A DNA stretch of 13,166 nt from Oscillospiraceae bacterium (GTDB lineage: Bacteria > Bacillota > Clostridia > Oscillospirales > Ruminococcaceae). Positions within the stretch are counted from its first letter, which is position 1. Each line of letters begins with the position of its first letter. The position numbers and the translations under genes are program-made. The notes under the pieces were generated by a model, which was not told the origin of the DNA, searched no databases, and saw nothing but the letters and a program-made list of their open reading frames with translations. The stretch is from contig JAGBFZ010000078.1 of the NCBI GenBank assembly GCA_018110855.1, forward strand, positions 1 to 13,166, written 5' to 3'. Shown here one piece after another: positions 8,001-13,166 of the stretch.

Positions 8001-8152
8001 CAAGCGGCGAGCTGAAAACCGTCATTGAATGTGGAGCAGACCTTATTCAGGGCTATTATGTTGACCGTCCCCTTTTCGAGCCGAAGCCTGTTTCCGACAG
8101 AATAAAGGAAGAGATACTAAGCTGTCAGCCTAAAAAAGCGGTAAATATATAA
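5093..8152 (+). CDS. Membrane receptor with Cache-like sensor, HAMP, PAS-like, GGDEF and EAL domains
   Basis: A 1019-residue c-di-GMP enzyme with a TTG start. The order is: Lys-rich cytoplasmic tail (1-20), first helix (about 22-44), extracellular double-Cache-like region (about 60-370, with ADGTVYGVLGVGI at 256-268), second helix (about 378-404), HAMP (about 405-458), PAS-like segment (464-575), GGDEF (585-745) and EAL (760-1005). The GGDEF domain has DVTTGLLNRR (587-596), DMDNLKYVND (621-630), GHDFGD (633-638) and an SGDEF active-site variant (662-666). The inhibitory RxxD site is absent (D653 and G656 lie where its R and D would be). The EAL domain keeps EAL (792-794), N851, E880, D909-D910, K930, E966 and Q986, so hydrolysis of c-di-GMP looks competent. 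It follows a binding-protein gene in the same operon and probably takes its signal from it. Confidence 0.93.
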   Translation: MSKNNPVSKKKKNVSSPLSHKLVMPMILLSLLQMGAFFTALAVSGEFSYIKRYAYNMFSEKTENRKNYVENMLTDKVAPLYDAASDINAMTEAYLEEKGCSAADISADKKINKDIIRLSSQRLVELLRRNSVNDAFIILDSGELYCKDSAVKKSGLYLRDLDISSDDRTSNSDLLVEMGSSDIAEEMGISLDAEWSAHLEVSRLNEEEFDFFFGTMETARSNPDIPVLALGHWTGFSIITPMGQPSMKYTVPLRAADGTVYGVLGVGILEKTFLSTIPSNDFFNESACYILGEDNNADGKYTPVAHSGAIYSRLVNESTVISDKVKLSSGIYDFNADSGIDSIGCILPMKLYNAGSPYIKEKWALISVADRDRILSIYNTIISMLLLSTAISVVFSLICAVIISRRITTPVTRIAALLDEKKGDSGIISFDPSGITEIDRLSGSITELQITVREQASRVSRIISMADMGIGVFMYDPHDRTVFMGESLIKLLNIVSLPTEDTVVGADDFLKIVNEIDDSGVLSSSGFISKIIEAHEEAESIELYSNVLNRWFRCRVMLGQGNVIGLVMDVTGSVIEKKKIEYERDYDVTTGLLNRRAYLNKVGILFAAPEKLKTAAFIMWDMDNLKYVNDTYGHDFGDDYIKTAANVFKLFRDHGGIVSRLSGDEFNVFLYGYDSKDEIREIISTVREKLIESYCTLADGTHFRLRASGGVAWYPDDSDSYETLIKYADFAMYTIKHSTKGKIAEFDMSAYNKDSILITGVEEMNRIIDEELIKYAFQSIISAKTGEIFGYEALMRPQSELFRSPLELIRIAKTGAKLYEIERLTWLNALRSFRSLRENGIVDKNARVFVNSLSDCKMKPEDVERIEAENGDILDRIVLEILEGEQANEEFMKAKQNRIKKWNALTALDDFGCGYNSEYALITLDPDLIKIDRSIISGCDSDISRKNIIMSLVSHAKLRDILVLAEGVETSGELKTVIECGADLIQGYYVDRPLFEPKPVSDRIKEEILSCQPKKAVNI

Positions 8153-8179
8153 TAATATTACGCAGGATAAAGCTTTATA

Positions 8180-8223
8180 AAAACGGTTCTCAAAGCAAAA
8201 TTGAGAGCCGTTTTGCCTTTTTT
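8180..8223 (+). terminator. Strong intrinsic terminator of the receptor operon
   Basis: A 14-bp stem (8180-8193 pairing with 8201-8214, one G-U pair) has a 7-nt loop AGCAAAA and is followed by GCC and six T. It begins 27 nt after the stop of the GGDEF-EAL gene and isolates it from the threonine cluster. The stretch 8224-8291 after it is AT-rich and shows nothing recognisable. Confidence 0.9.
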
Positions 8224-8291
8224 AATAAAATCCCACTCGGGAAAAATGTAAATTTATCGAAAATACCCGTAGAAATTCACGAAAAACAGAC

Positions 8292-8320
8292 TTGACAAAG
8301 CGGGGAAAAGATGGTACAAT
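8292..8320 (+). promoter_or_regulatory. Promoter of the thrR-hom-thrB cluster
   Basis: TTGACA (8292-8297) and TACAAT (8315-8320) have a 17-bp spacer and an extended -10 (TGG before TACAAT). Transcription would start near 8327, about 53 nt upstream of the ATG at 8380. No threonine-rich leader peptide or T-box is visible in this short leader, so control probably acts on DNA. Confidence 0.85.
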
Positions 8321-8332
8321 TGTAATTGTCTC

Positions 8333-8355
8333 AAATACATTTGTATTTCATACAA
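8333..8355 (+). promoter_or_regulatory. Nested palindromes at the transcription start, candidate ThrR operator
   Basis: AAATACA-TT-TGTATTT (8333-8348) is a dyad with perfect 7-bp arms. It overlaps a second dyad, TTGTAT-TTC-ATACAA (8341-8355), so TGTAT/ATACA half-sites occur three times. They sit at about +6 to +28 from the predicted start, a classic repressor position. The first gene encodes a ThrR-type DNA-binding protein, so binding by that protein is a natural inference, but no site consensus was available for comparison. Confidence 0.5.
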
Positions 8356-8379
8356 GGACTTGTCAAGGAGCTGAGCATC

Positions 8380-8853
8380 ATGTCAGAACCTAATATCGCA
8401 AGCGGGAGCGACAGCTCCGAAACCAGATACGCCGTGGTAAGCTGCGACGTTCTTCCCGAGGTTTTCATAAAGGTAATGGAGGTCAAGCGGCTTTTAGCCT
8501 GCGGAGAAGAGAAAAGCTCTGCCTCTGCCTGCAAGCGTGCGGATATCTCACGTTCGGCTTTCTACAAATACCGTGACAGCGTTTACACCTATGAGGAAAA
8601 GCTCAAGGGGCGGACGGTGTCCTTATATGCTGTCCTGAGAGATACCCCGGGGGTGCTTTCCTCGGTGCTTGCCTGCCTGCACAGGTGCGACGCCAACGTT
8701 CTCACGCTCAATCAGAGCGTTCCCATTGACGGTGCTGCGGCGGTTACGGTAACGGTGAAGCTGTCGGGCAGACCTATGGACGGTTCCTCTCTCCGCAGAG
8801 AGGTATGTGCAGTTGACGGCGTTGTGGAGGTACGGCTTATTTCTGAGGACTGA
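8380..8853 (+). CDS. thrR: ACT-domain transcriptional regulator of threonine synthesis (UPF0735, ThrR/PheB type)
   Basis: A 157-residue protein. Residues about 28-64 (VFIKVMEVKRLL, then ADISRSAFYKYRD) carry the helix-turn-helix-like signature of UPF0735 proteins. Residues 80-155 form an ACT domain (VSLYAVLRDTPGVLSSVL), a small fold that usually senses an amino acid. In Bacillus subtilis the family member ThrR, formerly called PheB, represses hom-thrCB. Here the gene lies directly upstream of hom and thrB, 55 nt from hom, so the same role is very likely, with threonine or a related amino acid as effector (inference). The ATG at 8380 was chosen because AAGGAG (8365-8370) precedes it by 9 nt; the in-frame codon at 8326 would lie at or before the transcription start. 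A palindrome near that start is its probable operator. Confidence 0.85.
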   Translation: MSEPNIASGSDSSETRYAVVSCDVLPEVFIKVMEVKRLLACGEEKSSASACKRADISRSAFYKYRDSVYTYEEKLKGRTVSLYAVLRDTPGVLSSVLACLHRCDANVLTLNQSVPIDGAAAVTVTVKLSGRPMDGSSLRREVCAVDGVVEVRLISED

Positions 8854-8859
8854 CCGGAA

Positions 8860-8877
8860 GCCGTATACGGATACGGC
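8860..8877 (+). other. Stem-loop between thrR and hom
   Basis: GCCGTAT (8860-8866) pairs perfectly with ATACGGC (8871-8877) around a 4-nt loop, starting 6 nt after the thrR stop. The sequence after it, ATTTATTATTATAT, is AT-rich but has no clean run of T, so it is at best a weak terminator. It may act as an attenuator or mRNA 3'-end stabiliser for thrR. Confidence 0.45.
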
Positions 8878-8908
8878 ATTTATTATTATATGATTGGAGT
8901 TAGACATT

Positions 8909-10135
8909 ATGGCAAAATTAGCAGTATTGGGTCACGGAGTTGTTGGCTCGGGAACGGTTGAGCTGTTCCTTAAAAATAAGGATAAGATAAACAAAAGAGC
9001 GGGAATTGATCTTGAGCTGGGCTATGTTCTTGATATCAGGGATTTCCCCGGACTTCCCTATTCGGATAAATTCACCAAGGATATAAACGATATCCTGAAT
9101 GATGATGAGGTAACTGTGGTTGCAGAGGTAATGGGCGGCGTTCACCCTGCATTCGAGTTCGTTCTCTCCTGTCTTAACAAGGGAAAGAGCGTCTGCACCT
9201 CAAACAAGGAGCTTGTGGCTAAAAAGGGCGCTGAGCTGCTTAAAGCCGCAAAGGAGCATAACTGCAATTTCATGTTTGAAGCCTCCACAGGCGGCGCTAT
9301 ACCCATTATCAGACCCATTCACCGCTGCCTTGCCGCAAATGATATCACTGCCTACGCAGGTATTTTAAACGGCACCACAAACTTTATCCTTACAAAGATG
9401 ATAACAGAGAAAATGTCCTTCGAGGACGCTCTTAAAATGGCTCAGGAGCTTGGCTATGCCGAGAGAAATCCTGCCGCTGATGTGGAGGGAGCAGATGCCT
9501 GCCGCAAGATATGCATTCTTTCATCGCTCATCTTCGGCAAGCACGTTTATCCCGACTGGGTACACTGCGAGGGTATCACTAAGCTCACTCTCGAGGACGT
9601 TGCATATGCAAAGAGCTGGGGCGGAGCTGTTAAGCTCATAGGCTCTGTAAAGCGCACCGAGGACGGAAAGATCCTTCCCATGGTGGCTCCGAGATTTGTT
9701 TGCGGCGGCTGTCAGCTTTCAAATATAGATGATGTATTCAACGGAATAATGGTATTCGGAGACGGCTTCGACCAGGTGATGTTCTACGGCAGAGGCGCAG
9801 GAAAGCTGCCCACAGCAAGTGCTGTTTTAGGCGACGTTATCGAGTGCGCTAAGCATAATATCACTATCCTTTCCCAGATGTGGGAGGACAGCGAGGACAA
9901 CAGCTTCATCTCTGATTACAAGGAAGATGTGGTGTCTATGTACGTTCGTGTAAACGGCGTGAGCAAGTCCGAGATAGCAAAGCTCTTCGGTGACTGCGAA
10001 TATATTACCCGTGAGGAGCAGCCCGAAAGCGAGCTTGCATTTATCACTCCCGCTCTTCCCGAAAAGGATATTGACGAAAAGCTCTCCTCTTTCGGAGACA
10101 TGGTTCTCGGCAGAATAAGGCTTCTTGAGCTTTGA
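8909..10135 (+). CDS. hom: Homoserine dehydrogenase with C-terminal ACT-like domain
   Basis: This 408-residue cytosolic enzyme reduces aspartate semialdehyde to homoserine with NAD(P)H, the branch step to threonine and methionine. The nucleotide-binding loop is LGHGVVGSG (7-15). TSNKELVAKKG (97-107) corresponds to the family's T-A-N-K region. LNGTTNFIL (153-161) and the signature YAERNPAADVEG (183-194) are present. By analogy with the yeast enzyme, E185, D196 and K200 are the catalytic and binding residues. FYGRGAGKLPTASAV (292-306) is also diagnostic. Residues about 335-408 form an ACT-like regulatory domain (VVSMYVRVNGVSKSEIAKLF), suggesting feedback control by threonine. The ATG at 8909 follows TTGGAG by 9 nt; the TTG at 8894 lies inside that ribosome binding site and is rejected. 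Length agrees with monofunctional Firmicutes enzymes. It follows thrR and precedes thrB. Confidence 0.96.
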   Translation: MAKLAVLGHGVVGSGTVELFLKNKDKINKRAGIDLELGYVLDIRDFPGLPYSDKFTKDINDILNDDEVTVVAEVMGGVHPAFEFVLSCLNKGKSVCTSNKELVAKKGAELLKAAKEHNCNFMFEASTGGAIPIIRPIHRCLAANDITAYAGILNGTTNFILTKMITEKMSFEDALKMAQELGYAERNPAADVEGADACRKICILSSLIFGKHVYPDWVHCEGITKLTLEDVAYAKSWGGAVKLIGSVKRTEDGKILPMVAPRFVCGGCQLSNIDDVFNGIMVFGDGFDQVMFYGRGAGKLPTASAVLGDVIECAKHNITILSQMWEDSEDNSFISDYKEDVVSMYVRVNGVSKSEIAKLFGDCEYITREEQPESELAFITPALPEKDIDEKLSSFGDMVLGRIRLLEL

Positions 10136-10140
10136 TATTT

Positions 10141-10301
10141 ATACTAATAACCAATTAACCTATGGATAAAATACGGCGGCTATAATACGCCAACTCTGCG
10201 TCAAACTCCCTTGCCGGGCGACAGCCCGCCTGCGGTCGTTTTCCTTGATTTGTCGTATTCTATCCACCGTCTTTATCCATAGAACAATTGGTTATTAGTA
10301 T
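10141..10301. mobile_element. MITE-like inverted-repeat element between hom and thrB
   Basis: The ends ATACTAATAACCAATT (10141-10156) and AATTGGTTATTAGTAT (10286-10301) are perfect 16-bp inverted repeats. After a 3-nt mismatch (AAC on each side), a second perfect 11-bp block pairs CTATGGATAAA (10160-10170) with TTTATCCATAG (10272-10282). Weaker pairing continues inward: ACGG(C/T)GG near 10173-10179 with 10264-10270, and AATACG (10184-10189) with CGTATT (10254-10259). The centre holds a small hairpin, CGGGC-GACA-GCCCG (10215-10228). It carries no ORF of note. If TA is the duplicated target, the unit would be TA-[159-157 bp]-TA, as for elements moved by IS630/Tc1-mariner-type transposases. The transposase is not in the window, and copies elsewhere cannot be checked. 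An RNA made across it would fold into one long imperfect hairpin. Confidence 0.75.
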
Positions 10302-10315
10302 TAAAGCATGACATG

Positions 10316-10343
10316 AGACGCAGCACATAAAGCGGCTGCGTCT
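10316..10343 (+). other. Stem-loop upstream of thrB, possible attenuator
   Basis: AGACGCAGC (10316-10324) pairs perfectly with GCTGCGTCT (10335-10343) around a 10-nt loop. TAAATTTT follows, a short interrupted T-run, so it may be a weak terminator. It lies between the inverted-repeat element and the thrB ribosome binding site (AAAGGA, 10355-10360). It could reduce thrB expression relative to hom, or insulate thrB translation from the long upstream hairpin. Confidence 0.45.
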
Positions 10344-10371
10344 TAAATTTTAAGAAAGGACGGGGAATAGC

Positions 10372-11265
10372 ATGATAGATCTCAGGATACCCGCCACAAG
10401 CGCAAATCTTGGCGCAGGCTTTGACGCTCTGGGACTTGCGCTCAGCTTCTATAACTATGTGAGCATGGAGGAAAGCGACGGCTGTCATATCAGCTCCGCA
10501 GACGGAACAGAGATACCCACTGATGAGAGCAATCTCATTTATCACACTGCAAAAACAGTCTATGAGATATGCGGCAGACCCTTTAAGGGGCTTACAATCA
10601 AGCAGACCAACAATATCCCCATGGCAAGGGGGCTTGGCAGCTCAAGCGCCTGCATTATCGCAGGACTTACGGGTGCCAACAAGCTGATGGGAGAGCCGCT
10701 TTCCCTTGACGAAATGGTTGATCTCTCCGCCCAGATTGAGGGACACCCCGACAATACCGCACCTGCTCTTTTAGGAGGCATTGTCACCGCCGTTTTTGAC
10801 GGAAAAAAGGTGCATTGGGTAAAGCAGGAGGTGTTCACCACACTGAAATTCATTGCTGTGATACCCGATTTCGAGCTGAAAACGGAAAAGGCAAGAGCCT
10901 GCCTGCCAACAGAGATATCTCATAAGGACGCAGTATACAATCTGTCCCGTGCGGCGCTGTTTTCCGCTTCGCTGCTTACGGGAAAGTATGAAAATCTTCG
11001 CACAGCCGTTCACGACAGGCTCCATCAGCCATATCGCATGGAGCTTATCCCCCACGGACGGGATATTTTCGATTTTGCCTATACAAACGGTGCATATGCG
11101 GCATATCTCAGCGGTGCGGGACCTACTCTCATGACAATTGTTGATTCGGAAAACAAATTCTTCGGCGGAAAAATGCGCTTCGCCCTTGACAACATGGGGC
11201 TTACAGGCTGGGAAGTGAGAGAAATGCACATTGACAATCAGGGAACCTGTGAAGAAAACGGATAA
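10372..11265 (+). CDS. thrB: Homoserine kinase (GHMP kinase family)
   Basis: This 297-residue cytosolic enzyme phosphorylates homoserine to O-phosphohomoserine using ATP. Its opening IPATSANLGAGFDALGLAL (6-24) is the diagnostic N-terminus of ThrB. The GHMP ATP-binding loop is PMARGLGSSSACIIAGL (about 83-99). EGHPDNTAPALLGG (about 123-136) and YLSGAGPTLMT (about 243-253) are the second and third conserved motifs. The ATG at 10372 follows AAAGGA by 11 nt. It lies 236 nt after hom, an unusually wide gap for this normally tight pair, because the inverted-repeat element sits between them. No convincing promoter was found in that gap, so it is probably read from the thrR promoter. Threonine synthase (thrC), the next step, is not in the window. 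Confidence 0.95.
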   Translation: MIDLRIPATSANLGAGFDALGLALSFYNYVSMEESDGCHISSADGTEIPTDESNLIYHTAKTVYEICGRPFKGLTIKQTNNIPMARGLGSSSACIIAGLTGANKLMGEPLSLDEMVDLSAQIEGHPDNTAPALLGGIVTAVFDGKKVHWVKQEVFTTLKFIAVIPDFELKTEKARACLPTEISHKDAVYNLSRAALFSASLLTGKYENLRTAVHDRLHQPYRMELIPHGRDIFDFAYTNGAYAAYLSGAGPTLMTIVDSENKFFGGKMRFALDNMGLTGWEVREMHIDNQGTCEENG

Positions 11266-11290
11266 TACATATCCCGAAAGGAATGAAAAT

Positions 11291-12403
11291 ATGGAAAATC
11301 CTGCACTTTCTGCGGAAAAACTGTCGGTGGGCTACGGTACGGAAATACTTATCCGTGATATCAGCCTGTCCCTGTACAAGGGGAAGATAGTCACACTTAT
11401 AGGTCCCAACGGCGCAGGAAAATCCACCATTCTGAAAACCCTTTCCCGTCAGCTTGACTCCATGGGAGGAGCGGTTTACATCGGCAAGGAAGAGCTTTCA
11501 CGCTTCAAGGGCGAGGAGCTTGCAAAGAAAATGTCCCTTGTGATGACGGGCAGGGTGGCTCCCGAGCTTATGACCTGCGCTATGGCGGTGGAAACGGGCA
11601 GATATCCGTATACGGGTCGGCTGGGGCTGCTTTCTCCCGAGGACAGGCGGATAGCCAAAGAGGCTATGGAAATGACTGCCGTTTCCGAAATTGCGGACAG
11701 GGAAATATCCCGTATCAGCGACGGTCAGCGGCAAAGGGTGCTGCTTGCCCGAGCCATTTGTCAGGAGCCTGAGATACTTATTCTTGATGAGCCGACCTCC
11801 TTTCTGGATATCCGTCATAAGCTGAAGCTCCTTTCCATACTCAGGCGGCTTGTCCGTGAAAAGGGACTTGCGGTGATAATGTCCATGCACGAGCTGGACA
11901 TGGCTGAGAGGGTCTCCGACCATGTTATATGCGTGGGTGAAGAGGGGATATCTATGCAGGGCGCTCCATCTGAGATATTCACAGGGGAGATCATCGGCAG
12001 GCTTTACGGCATTGAAAAGGGCTGCTTTGAGGAGCATTTCTGCACCGCAGAGCTTCCGCCGTCCTTGGGAGAACCTAAGATATTCGTTATCGGCGGAAAC
12101 GGCAGCGGAGCGGGAGTGTTCCGTTCTCTTCAAAGGCTTGATATTCCCTTTGCTGCGGGAGTTATCCATGAAAATGATGTTGATTATCCCGTTGCCCGAG
12201 CGCTTGCTTCATATGTGATATCGGAAAAACCCTTTGAGCCGATCTCTCCCGAAAAGGAAAAGGCAGCTATGGAGCTTATTGATAAATGTGACAGTGTTAT
12301 CTGTCCTCTTGAAAGCTATGGCTCTGTGAATATTGCCAATGAAAGGCTCAGGAAATACGCAGCAGAGCGTTCAAAGCTTATTGATATTGAAAAATTGCAG
12401 TAA
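11291..12403 (+). CDS. Orphan ABC transporter ATPase of the iron-siderophore/cobalamin type with C-terminal extension
   Basis: A 370-residue cytosolic ATPase. Residues 1-255 are an ABC domain with Walker A GPNGAGKS (38-45), signature ISDGQRQR (142-149, an LSGGQ variant), Walker B ILILDEP (162-168) and the switch His (H200, MSMHE). ETGRYPYTGRLG (101-112) is typical of the FecE/BtuD/FhuC branch. Where most relatives have the Q-loop Gln, MSLVMTGRV (81-89) shows none. Residues about 262-370 form an extra alpha/beta domain starting with a Gly-rich loop after a beta strand (IFVIGGNGSGAG, 264-275), which looks Rossmann-like; ABC ATPases of this branch are usually about 255-260 long. The ATG at 11291 follows AAAGGAA by 7 nt; the in-frame TTG at 11231 lies inside thrB and is rejected. 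No permease or binding-protein gene is adjacent, so partner and substrate are unknown. Confidence 0.85.
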   Translation: MENPALSAEKLSVGYGTEILIRDISLSLYKGKIVTLIGPNGAGKSTILKTLSRQLDSMGGAVYIGKEELSRFKGEELAKKMSLVMTGRVAPELMTCAMAVETGRYPYTGRLGLLSPEDRRIAKEAMEMTAVSEIADREISRISDGQRQRVLLARAICQEPEILILDEPTSFLDIRHKLKLLSILRRLVREKGLAVIMSMHELDMAERVSDHVICVGEEGISMQGAPSEIFTGEIIGRLYGIEKGCFEEHFCTAELPPSLGEPKIFVIGGNGSGAGVFRSLQRLDIPFAAGVIHENDVDYPVARALASYVISEKPFEPISPEKEKAAMELIDKCDSVICPLESYGSVNIANERLRKYAAERSKLIDIEKLQ

Positions 12404-12411
12404 ATAGCAAA

Positions 12412-12441
12412 ACCTCCTCGGAATTTCCCGAGGAGGTCTTT
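12412..12441. terminator. Bidirectional terminator between two convergent genes
   Basis: A 10-bp stem (ACCTCCTCGG at 12412-12421 with CCGAGGAGGT at 12428-12437) has a 6-nt loop. It is followed by CTTTTC on the plus strand and, read on the minus strand, by a run of four T. It starts 9 nt after the ABC ATPase stop and ends 10 nt before the MerR gene stop, so it serves both. Confidence 0.88.
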
Positions 12442-12446
12442 TCATT

Positions 12447-13166
12447 TTATCGCATACAATATGCTTTTATGGCGGCGGACATAAATTCCGCAGTACCCTC
12501 GCCGTGGCGGTCGATGTTCTCCATGAAACGCTCATCTGCGGAGTACATCACTCCCAGACCTGCAAGAATTTCCTTTGTGCAGGTGTAGTAATTATCAGAT
12601 ATAAAGTCCTGCCATTTTTTTACAAGTGCCGCTGCTTCGGCGCTTTCGGGGGTGTATCCGCCGCTTTTGCAGTCTGCAAATTCGCTGATAAGCCCGTTCA
12701 TTCTGTCGTCCATGCTGTTCTGTTCCTCCCTTGTCCGTCCCGCTGCTTTCTCGGCATATTCCTTGTATGCGGCGGTACTGCCCCATTTTTCCTTTGCCTC
12801 TTTTGCGTATTCCTCACGTTTTGCTTCAAATTCACTGTTGTCAAATACGTTCATAGATACCTTTTCTCCTTTCATTGCACCCTCAAGAGCCGTAATAAGC
12901 CGTTCAAGACGCTCCTTTTTAAGAGTCAGCAGGTGCTTCTGCTCTTTAAGCGCAGTCTGCTTGTCGTATTCGGGAGATGATATGATGGTCTGAATTTCCT
13001 TCAGAGGGAAGTCAAGCTCACGGTAGAAAAGTATCTCCTGCATACGCTCAAGAGACGCTTCATCATAAAATCGGTAGCCGTTCTGTTCGTCAACAAAGGA
13101 GGGCTTTAACAGTCCGATCTCGTCATAATAATGCAGCGTGCGCACGCTCACACCCGTCAGCTCAGC
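12447..13166 (-). CDS. MerR-family regulator with TipAS-like ligand domain, 5' end missing
   Basis: A DNA-binding regulator; 239 codons are visible and the first few residues lie beyond the right edge. The reading frame is open to the window end, beginning AELTGVSVRTLHYYDEIGLL (13166 down), which is the MerR winged-helix motif without its usual opening residues. An apparent GTG start at 13151 is just a Val inside that motif. The helix-turn-helix and wing occupy about residues 1-70 (NGYRFYDEASLERM follows), a coiled-coil dimerisation helix about 80-110, and a TipAS-like domain about 130-237 (FADCKSGGYTPESAEA, then WQDFISDNYYTCTKEI). TipAS domains bind thiopeptide antibiotics or other hydrophobic ligands, and such MerR proteins usually activate resistance or efflux genes. 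Its target probably lies to the right of the window or is itself. No Cys-metal site is seen. Confidence 0.93.
   Translation of the reverse strand, partial: AELTGVSVRTLHYYDEIGLLKPSFVDEQNGYRFYDEASLERMQEILFYRELDFPLKEIQTIISSPEYDKQTALKEQKHLLTLKKERLERLITALEGAMKGEKVSMNVFDNSEFEAKREEYAKEAKEKWGSTAAYKEYAEKAAGRTREEQNSMDDRMNGLISEFADCKSGGYTPESAEAAALVKKWQDFISDNYYTCTKEILAGLGVMYSADERFMENIDRHGEGTAEFMSAAIKAYCMR

Noticed and set aside
8321..8379. A threonine leader peptide or T-box controlling the threonine cluster
   Set aside because: The 53-nt leader has no run of Thr codons, no T-box sequence and no terminator hairpin; it is occupied by palindromes that fit a DNA operator better.
10215..10228. The CGGGC-GACA-GCCCG hairpin as an independent terminator for hom
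   Set aside because: It has only a 5-bp stem and no T-run after it; it is better explained as the tip of the large inverted-repeat element.
11498..12169. A 223-codon open frame on the minus strand
   Set aside because: It is antisense to the ABC ATPase, whose Walker and signature motifs are unmistakable; the antisense product is Arg/His-rich and resembles no family.
13149..13151. GTG at 13151 as the start of the MerR-family gene
   Set aside because: The frame stays open to the window end and the five preceding codons (AELTG) complete the MerR helix-turn-helix, so the true start is outside the window.

Overview
The window looks like a chromosomal segment of a Gram-positive Clostridia member, most likely Ruminococcus or a close relative in the Oscillospiraceae. 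The reasons are moderate GC content, strong sigma-A-type promoters (several with exact 17-bp spacers), AAGGAG-type ribosome binding sites including one TTG start and one GTG start, a lipoprotein-type solute-binding protein, and a ThrR/PheB-type regulator of the Firmicutes. The genus is an inference from protein character, not from a database match. There is no phage, plasmid, CRISPR, tRNA or rRNA signal. Gene density is high and no gap exceeds 300 bp.

Layout. (1) 1-1026, minus strand: the N-terminal 149 codons of cysteine synthase (cysK, running off the left edge) with its own consensus promoter and a candidate operator, preceded by a small Cys-rich DUF3795-type gene with its own promoter and terminator. 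(2) 1108-3308, minus strand: a translationally coupled two-gene operon of membrane proteins with bacterial PH domains (YdbS/YdbT type). (3) 3589-8152, plus strand, divergent from (2): a solute-binding lipoprotein followed 46 nt later by a 1019-residue membrane receptor with extracellular Cache-like, HAMP, PAS-like, GGDEF and EAL parts, closed by a strong terminator. (4) 8292-11265, plus strand: a threonine pathway cluster made of a ThrR-type ACT-domain regulator, homoserine dehydrogenase and homoserine kinase. A palindromic region lies at the transcription start, and a ~160-bp inverted-repeat (MITE-like) element sits between hom and thrB. (5) 11291-12403: an orphan ABC ATPase of the iron-siderophore/cobalamin type with a ~110-residue C-terminal extension. 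(6) 12447-13166, minus strand: a MerR-family regulator with a TipAS-like ligand domain, cut by the right edge and convergent with (5) across a bidirectional terminator.

How the parts work together. The most interesting unit is the binding-protein/receptor pair. It has no transporter permease or ATPase beside it, and its architecture recalls the NspS-MbaA pair of Vibrio cholerae, in which a periplasmic binding protein controls a membrane GGDEF-EAL enzyme. Here the binding protein is probably lipid-anchored on a Gram-positive surface and would report an unknown ligand to c-di-GMP turnover. The second point is the threonine cluster: the ThrR-like gene lies directly upstream of genes its Bacillus relative is known to regulate, with a palindrome at the likely start site, suggesting autoregulation of the whole unit. 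A mobile-looking hairpin then interrupts the hom-thrB message.
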